Assembly (NCBI GenBank): GCA_017308345.1
Contig: JAFKFE010000514.1
Span: 1 to 11,097, forward strand
Reading direction: 5' to 3'
Source of the DNA: Alphaproteobacteria bacterium
Lineage (GTDB): Bacteria; Pseudomonadota; Alphaproteobacteria; Rhizobiales; Rhizobiaceae
DNA: 11,097 nucleotides
A program made the position numbers and the translations under genes. The notes below the pieces were generated by a model. It searched no databases, was not told the origin of the DNA, and was given only the letters and a program-made list of their open reading frames with translations. Position 1 is the stretch's first letter. The number at the start of each line of letters is the position of its first letter. This document shows positions 6,632-11,097 of this stretch, in pieces.

Positions 6632-8290
6632 TCACGCCTGGTCGAGCCAGACCTTGCCGAAGTCGTGCTCGTAGGTGGGGTGCATCGAGTGGTTCTTCAC
6701 CTCGGGCTTGATGTTGATGTAGAGCTTGCGCCAGTAAGGCTGGATGATGATGCCGGAATCCTGCAGCGTCTGCTCGATATCCTTCATCACCACCTTGCGC
6801 TTCTCCGCATCGGCGATGCCGAGCGCCTCGTTGACCTTCTTGTCGAAGTCCGGATTGGCGTAGGCCGTCTCGTTCCACGCTTCGCCGCTGCGGTAGGCAA
6901 TGGCGATGACCTGGATGCCCAGCGGGCGCATGTTCCAGTTGGTTTCCGAGAACGGATACTTCGTCCAGTCGTTCCAGAAGGTCGAGCTCGGCAGCACGGT
7001 GCGCTTCACCTTGATGCCGGCTTCGCGCAGCTGGGCCGCGATCGCGTCCGTGGTGTTCTTGTGATAGTCCTCGTCGTTGCTGATCAGCTCGTGCTCGAAA
7101 TCGATCACGCCGGCTTCCGTCAGCATCTGCTTGGCCTTGGCGATGTCGCGCTTGACCTCCGGCAGCTTGACATACTCCGGATGGATCGGCGCGACATGGT
7201 GGTTTTCAGCCGGCGTGCCGGCATTGCCGTAGCCGAGCTGCAGCACCGTGGCGTTGTCGACGGCAAGCAACATCGCCTGACGAACCTTCTGGTCGTCATA
7301 AGGCTTCTTGGTGACGTTGAAGCGCGACACCACGGTGGCGGCGGTCACCACTTCCGAAGCCGGAGCGCCGACATCCGCTATGATCTTGACATAATCGGCG
7401 GTGGTCTCGTGGTTGGTGTGGACTTCGCCGGACTCGAAAGCCGAGACGGTCGCGGCCGGATCGGTGCCGTAGTCGATGAACTCGACGCCGTCGAGGAAGG
7501 CCTCGCCCTGCCACCACTTGCCGGTTTCGCGCCGCTTGTAGACCACCTTCTGGCCGACGTCGTAGGACACGAGCTCGAACGGCCCGGTGCCGATCGGGCA
7601 ATTCTTGAAGTTGGCGCCCTTCTCGTCGAAGGTCTTGTGGACGATGAGGCCCGGATAGTCGCACAGGTTCGGGATGATGGCGATATCCGGCTTGGTCAGC
7701 TTGAGCTTGACCGTCATGTCGTCGACCTTGACGACGGAGCCCTCGCGCAGCTTCTTGGTCGTCTCGTCGACGAGGCTGCCGAGGCGGCCCGGCATCGAGT
7801 TGCCCTCGGCGCCCTTGTCGGCCCAGCGGGTGAAATTGTAGATCACGTCGTCGGCGGTGAACTTGTCGCCGTTGTTCCATTCGACACCCGGCCGCACATG
7901 CAGCGTGTATTCGGTGGCGTCGTCGTTGATGTCCCAGCTTTCCAGCAGGTACGGCGCGAAGGTGTATTCCTTCGTGTATTTCACCAGCGGCTCGAGCGCC
8001 TGGCGCTCGGCGTTGGAGATTTCGGACCAGTCGGCGGTGCGCGGATCCTTGGGATCCTTGATCGACATCGCGACCTTGATCACGCCGCCCTTCTTGCCCT
8101 GCACGTCCTCGGCCCTGGCCGGGGTCGGAGCGGCGAGGCCGAGCATGCCGTAGGCCATTGCCGTCGAGGCGCCGAAGACGCTGGCCAAAGCCAGAAATTC
8201 GCGGCGGTCGACGCCGCCTGATTTGGCTTCTTCGGCCATTTTCAGGATGTGATCGGGAACGCGATCACCATTGCTCTTATAGATTGCCAT
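6632..8290 (-). CDS. Tat-exported family 5 substrate-binding protein (Dpp/Opp type)
   Basis: This 552-residue periplasmic solute-binding protein belongs to the bacterial extracellular solute-binding family 5 (DppA/OppA/NikA). The N-terminus has a long polar n-region, a twin-arginine motif [10 protein letters not shown] (28-37) and a hydrophobic core, then ARA at 58-60, giving a likely cleavage after A60; export by Tat is inferred. Family landmarks: [21 protein letters not shown], a variant of the usual N-lobe start (about 93-113), [21 protein letters not shown] (the conserved block near 127-147), [17 protein letters not shown], and [11 protein letters not shown] in the C-lobe. The length is ordinary for the family. 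It should deliver ligand to the two permeases encoded just downstream. Peptides are the default guess, but the family also carries opines, nickel chelates, sugars and glutathione, so the ligand is not assigned. Start ATG at 8290 has GGGAG 6 nt upstream. It is the first gene of the operon, followed by two strong hairpins. Confidence -1.
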   Translation of the reverse strand: MAIYKSNGDRVPDHILKMAEEAKSGGVDRREFLALASVFGASTAMAYGMLGLAAPTPARAEDVQGKKGGVIKVAMSIKDPKDPRTADWSEISNAERQALEPLVKYTKEYTFAPYLLESWDINDDATEYTLHVRPGVEWNNGDKFTADDVIYNFTRWADKGAEGNSMPGRLGSLVDETTKKLREGSVVKVDDMTVKLKLTKPDIAIIPNLCDYPGLIVHKTFDEKGANFKNCPIGTGPFELVSYDVGQKVVYKRRETGKWWQGEAFLDGVEFIDYGTDPAATVSAFESGEVHTNHETTADYVKIIADVGAPASEVVTAATVVSRFNVTKKPYDDQKVRQAMLLAVDNATVLQLGYGNAGTPAENHHVAPIHPEYVKLPEVKRDIAKAKQMLTEAGVIDFEHELISNDEDYHKNTTDAIAAQLREAGIKVKRTVLPSSTFWNDWTKYPFSETNWNMRPLGIQVIAIAYRSGEAWNETAYANPDFDKKVNEALGIADAEKRKVVMKDIEQTLQDSGIIIQPYWRKLYINIKPEVKNHSMHPTYEHDFGKVWLDQA

Positions 8291-8322
8291 GACTTACTCC
8301 CATTGTTGGCTTTCCGCCTTTT

Positions 8323-8351
8323 AACATTCCGCATCCAGACCGCGTTGTCAA
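8323..8351 (-). promoter_or_regulatory. Candidate sigma70-type promoter of the transporter operon
   Basis: On the minus strand a perfect TTGACA (-35, 8346-8351) is followed after 17 bp by AATGTT (8323-8328), a poor -10. A start near 8316 would leave a leader of about 26 nt carrying GGGAG before the ATG. The excellent -35 with a weak -10 fits rhizobial promoters and promoters needing an activator. The location is right but the -10 is not convincing alone. Confidence -1.
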
Positions 8352-8369
8352 AAGACGGCGTGGAGTGGG

Positions 8370-8393
8370 AACATGCTAGGGAATGTGCATGTT
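8370..8393. promoter_or_regulatory. Dyad upstream of the transporter promoter, possible operator
   Basis: AACATGC (8370-8376) and GCATGTT (8387-8393) are perfect inverted repeats separated by 10 bp, lying about 20 bp upstream of the -35 hexamer of the binding-protein gene. The position suits an activator or a dimeric regulator. No regulator gene is in the window, and the motif is not one I can assign to a family. Confidence -1.
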
Positions 8394-8411
8394 TGAGTGC
8401 AACCCGGTTCG

Positions 8412-8449
8412 CGCGATAGCGACAGTCTTGACGCAAAATTGTTATCGCG
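8412..8449. promoter_or_regulatory. Widely spaced inverted repeat, possible second operator
   Basis: CGCGATA (8412-8418) and TATCGCG (8443-8449) are perfect inverted 7-mers with a 24-bp spacer. Their centres are 31 bp apart, close to three helical turns, so two bound proteins would face the same side of the DNA. It lies upstream of the other dyad and the promoter. In GC-rich DNA a 7-bp match can be chance, so this is tentative. Confidence -1.
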
Positions 8450-8462
8450 GCGCGGATTTCCC

Positions 8463-8482
8463 AAAAAATCGTCGCGGGCGAC
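8463..8482 (-). terminator. Weak intrinsic terminator candidate downstream of tamB
   Basis: On the minus strand a small GC hairpin (GTCG-CCCG-CGAC, within 8471-8482) is followed by GA and six T residues (8468-8463). It lies 85 nt after the tamB stop and upstream of the transporter promoter, where a terminator would be expected. The stem is only 4 bp with a tetraloop, so it would be inefficient alone. Confidence -1.
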
Positions 8483-8518
8483 TAAACCAATGCATTTTAT
8501 AAGGATAGGGGCTTCGCA

Positions 8519-8552
8519 TCCGCGGCCGGCAGGCTGTTCGGCCGGCCGGGGA
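8519..8552 (-). terminator. Strong GC hairpin in the tamB 3' untranslated region
   Basis: CGGCCGGC and GCCGGCCG (arms 8541-8548 and 8523-8530) form a perfect 8-bp stem around a 10-nt loop, extended by three more pairs beyond a single C-C mismatch. It starts 14 nt after the tamB stop codon. There is no U-tract directly after it, so it is either a Rho-dependent-type 3' end stabiliser or part of a two-step terminator with the element at 8463-8482. Confidence -1.
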
Positions 8553-8566
8553 AGGGCCGCGCTGCC

Positions 8567-11097
8567 TCAATATTCGCGTTCGTAGAAGACGCCGCCCTTT
8601 GCCTCGCCGGCGTCATTGGCTTCCCCGCGCAGCTTCACGCCGCGGCCGACATTGAGATCTATGGTCGCTTTGCCGGAGCCTGGTTTGTCGCCCTTCTGTA
8701 TGGTCACATAGGTGCGATCGTTGAGGTACTTGCCGGCCGAAACGGCGGTGCCGCCCTTCTCGTCGGTCGTCACGTCGAGATCGTCGACGCCGATGGCGCT
8801 TTGCAGGTTCTCCAGCAGCGAGGTCGAACCGCCGACGCCCGCCAGTTGCGCGGCGGCGCTCGCGAGCTGCGCGATCTGCAGCGGTGACAGCTTGGACATG
8901 GATTGACCGAAGATGAGCTGCGCCAGGATCTCGTCCTGGGGCAACGCCGGCACGGAAGAGAAGGTGAATTTCGGATTGGTCGCCTCGCCCGACACGACGA
9001 TCGTGACCGTGGCGCTGCTCGTCGTCGTGGTCGCCGTCATGTTGAGGTAGGGCACCAGCGAGCCCTGGAAGCCGATCGTGCCCTCGGTGAAGGTCAGCCG
9101 CTTGGCAAGTATGGTCAGCCGCCCGCGCTGCAGGGTGAAGGTGCCGACCGCGTGCGGCGCCGAGGCCGGGCCCGTCAGCTTGAGCGAGCCGCCGAGTTCG
9201 GCGTCGACGCCCCTGCCCTGGATGAAGATCTGGTTCGGCGCATTGACCGTCACGTCGAGCGTCAGGCCGCCGCCGCCATTGCTGCTGCCGCTGGACGTCG
9301 CCGGGCGCAGCGCCTTGTCCTGCGCCCGTACGGACGCCGGCGCGTTCTTGTGCTTCACATCCAGCGCCGAAAGCGAGGCCGGCAGTTTCTCAGGCACCGT
9401 GATGACAGTCCTCGCCAGGTTGACGGTGCCGGCGATCACCGGCGCGGAGACGAGCGGCCCCTTGACGGTCAGGTCGCCGCCGAGATTGGCGGTCACCACC
9501 CGGCCGTCGGTGTAGCGGCCGTCGGTGAGCTTGATCGACAGGTCGGCCGGGAAGCCCTGCGCCGGATTGATGCCCACCGTGCCGCTCGCCGACAGCTTGC
9601 CGCGCGTGGACAGCGTTCCGGTGAGCCTGTTGATCCTGGCCACGCCGCCGCCGATCGAGACGTCGGCGGCGATGTCGTTGACCGCAAGGCCGGAACGCGC
9701 GTCGACCAGCCGGGCACCGGAGGTGTTGATCGTTCCGCCGATCACCGGTGACGACGCCGGGCCGCGCACCTGCACGTTGACATTGGCGGTTCCGGTCAGC
9801 CCCAGCCCTTGCGCGGCGAGCTTCGAGGCGAGGAAGGAGAACGGCACCTTGCCGTTGAAGTCGAGCACGAGGGCCGGCGTGCCCGCCATCGTCACGGAGC
9901 CGCCGCCCTTGAGGCCGAGGCCGGCGCCGTCGCTGATGTTGGCGTCGAAGGCGAGCTTGTTGCCGGCAAAAGTTCCCGACGACGACACATTCATGCCGCC
10001 GAGGCCGGCGCCGCGCGTCTGCGAGGTCTGCACGCCGGAAGCATCGATGTTGAAGGCGACCGACGGGCTGGCCGGCGCGCCGGTCACCTTGACCGTGCCC
10101 GAGATCGAGCCGGCCGCGTCGAGACCCGGCGAGAAACTGTTGGCGAGCGATATCGGCACCCGGGACAGATTGGCGTTGATGTCGAGCGCCTGCGCGACCT
10201 TGCCCGTCACCGTCGCCGTGCCGCCGCCAAGGTTGAGCACCAGCCGGTCGAGCGTCGTGACCCCGTTGGCGATGGTCACGGTCGAGGCCTGCGCGATCGC
10301 GGCCTTGATGCCCTGCACGGTCGCCTGGCCCGAGGCGAGCTCGATGGTCGTCGTGCCGTTCGCCACCTTGACCCGGCCGGCCGCCCTCGCCGGGATGTTC
10401 TTGACCGTGGCGCCGCCCGAAAAGCCGGTCCAGTCGCCGTCGCGCTTGAGATCGACATTGATGCCGCTGACGGTGGTGCCGCCGGAAATGACGCTCTCGG
10501 CGCGCACCGTGCCGGCGATGACGGGTGCCGCCATGTAGTTCGCGATCTGCGCATCGATCGCGACATTCCTGGCGGAGAGATCGCCGCGCTTGATCTCCGA
10601 GGTGTTCGCCTTGATCGCGACGTTCGGCCCGTTGGCCGCCTTGGTGAAGGCGATCGTGCCGCGCACGTTGCCCTCGGCCTTTTCCAGCGCGAGCGCGGCG
10701 AGCGGTCCGATATCGGGCAAGTCGAGCGTAACGGTGCCCACCGGCACGAAGGCATCGTCGAGCGTGAGATCGCCCGAAATCCTGTTCGGGCCGAGCGACA
10801 GCAGAAGCCCGTTGATCGCGCGGCTGCCATTGGTCGTGGCGAGCACCGCGCTGCCTTGCAAATTCTGGCCGGCGACGTTGCCGGTGAGCTGCACATTGGC
10901 CGCCGGATTGGCGGCGGCGGCCTTGCCGGTGGCCGTCAGCTTCAGCCCGCTGATCTCGCGCGCCGCCACCGACAGCCGGTCGCTGCTGACGGTGAGCGAC
11001 AGATCGGGGGCGGTCGGAGCGCCTTGCGCCTGGAGAGCGAAGGTGATCGCGCCCTTGGCATCCTTCGACAGCAGCGACATATCCGCCAAGCCGCCTT
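8567..11097 (-). CDS. tamB: TamB, translocation and assembly module inner-membrane component (C-terminal part)
   Basis: The frame is open from the right edge to a TGA at 8567-8569, giving 842 residues; the true start lies outside. An in-frame TTG at 11089 and an ATG at 11080 sit in coding sequence and are not credible starts. TamB is a very long periplasmic protein anchored in the inner membrane that works with the Omp85 protein TamA to insert outer-membrane proteins, and AsmA-like relatives move phospholipids. The sequence is almost all Gly/Ala/Thr/Val-rich amphipathic strand, as expected for the beta-taco fold. The last 340 or so residues are the TamB (formerly DUF490) domain: GRLTILAKRLTFTEGTIGF, LNMTATTTTSSATVTIVVSG, the near-invariant LPQDEILAQLIFG (translated from about 8905-8943), a helical Ala-rich LQIAQLASAAAQLAG, and a C-terminus ending in Tyr. 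Segments of the form xAPVIxGT recur about every 100 residues. tamA would be expected upstream, beyond the window. The family call is very secure. Confidence -1.
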   Translation of the reverse strand, partial: GGLADMSLLSKDAKGAITFALQAQGAPTAPDLSLTVSSDRLSVAAREISGLKLTATGKAAAANPAANVQLTGNVAGQNLQGSAVLATTNGSRAINGLLLSLGPNRISGDLTLDDAFVPVGTVTLDLPDIGPLAALALEKAEGNVRGTIAFTKAANGPNVAIKANTSEIKRGDLSARNVAIDAQIANYMAAPVIAGTVRAESVISGGTTVSGINVDLKRDGDWTGFSGGATVKNIPARAAGRVKVANGTTTIELASGQATVQGIKAAIAQASTVTIANGVTTLDRLVLNLGGGTATVTGKVAQALDINANLSRVPISLANSFSPGLDAAGSISGTVKVTGAPASPSVAFNIDASGVQTSQTRGAGLGGMNVSSSGTFAGNKLAFDANISDGAGLGLKGGGSVTMAGTPALVLDFNGKVPFSFLASKLAAQGLGLTGTANVNVQVRGPASSPVIGGTINTSGARLVDARSGLAVNDIAADVSIGGGVARINRLTGTLSTRGKLSASGTVGINPAQGFPADLSIKLTDGRYTDGRVVTANLGGDLTVKGPLVSAPVIAGTVNLARTVITVPEKLPASLSALDVKHKNAPASVRAQDKALRPATSSGSSNGGGGLTLDVTVNAPNQIFIQGRGVDAELGGSLKLTGPASAPHAVGTFTLQRGRLTILAKRLTFTEGTIGFQGSLVPYLNMTATTTTSSATVTIVVSGEATNPKFTFSSVPALPQDEILAQLIFGQSMSKLSPLQIAQLASAAAQLAGVGGSTSLLENLQSAIGVDDLDVTTDEKGGTAVSAGKYLNDRTYVTIQKGDKPGSGKATIDLNVGRGVKLRGEANDAGEAKGGVFYEREY

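Noticed and set aside
6665..8221. 518-codon open frame on the plus strand opposite the binding protein
   Set aside because: It is a mirror of the real gene's codon bias, with composition dominated by Val/Asp/Gly/Arg and no recognisable domain.
8397..8585. Small open frames in the gap between tamB and the binding protein
   Set aside because: No ribosome-binding site, overlap with terminator-like hairpins or dyads, and no protein features.

Overview
The window looks like chromosome from a GC-rich alphaproteobacterium, most likely a rhizobial (Mesorhizobium/Phyllobacteriaceae-like) genome. The grounds are protein style, codon use with strong G/C third positions, a pyrrolysine-free MttB-type methyltransferase, a fused dipeptide-type ABC ATPase and a TamB homologue. 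No reference comparison was possible, so the lineage is inferred.

Layout from left to right: (a) 1-1079, minus strand, the first 359 codons of a trimethylamine methyltransferase (MttB) family protein that runs off the left edge. (b) 1290-1880, plus strand, a small lipoprotein with a lytic-transglycosylase-like fold signature; it is divergent from the methyltransferase gene and convergent with the next operon, with only 12 bp between the two stop codons. (c) 8290 down to 1893, minus strand, a complete four-gene peptide/opine/nickel-family (Dpp/Opp type) importer operon in the order Tat-exported substrate-binding protein, DppB-like permease, DppC-like permease, and a 777-residue fused double ATPase. 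(d) 8567-11097, minus strand, the C-terminal 842 residues of TamB, whose start lies beyond the right edge.

The importer genes should work together. The binding protein captures a ligand in the periplasm, the two permeases form the channel, and the fused ATPase supplies both nucleotide-binding domains. The substrate cannot be read from sequence. The operon has departures from the textbook Dpp architecture: an insertion with extra membrane segments in the DppC-like permease, a Cys-containing periplasmic insertion in the DppB-like permease, and a charged C-terminal tail of about 80 residues on the ATPase. Its mRNA carries strand-specific hairpins in both larger gaps. One is a 19-bp stem closed with G-U pairs only on the transcribed strand, next to an 11-bp hairpin after the binding-protein gene. 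The other is a UUCG-capped hairpin before the ATPase gene. These suggest tuning of the relative amounts of each subunit.

The 276-bp gap between tamB and the importer holds a plausible sigma70-type promoter, two dyads upstream of it that could be operators, and weak terminator-like hairpins for tamB. The 210-bp divergent gap at 1080-1289 has no convincing promoter or ribosome-binding site. I see no RNA genes, IS elements, CRISPR arrays, att sites or origins, and no convincing new multi-gene system. The transporter's odd architecture and its RNA hairpins are the most noteworthy content.
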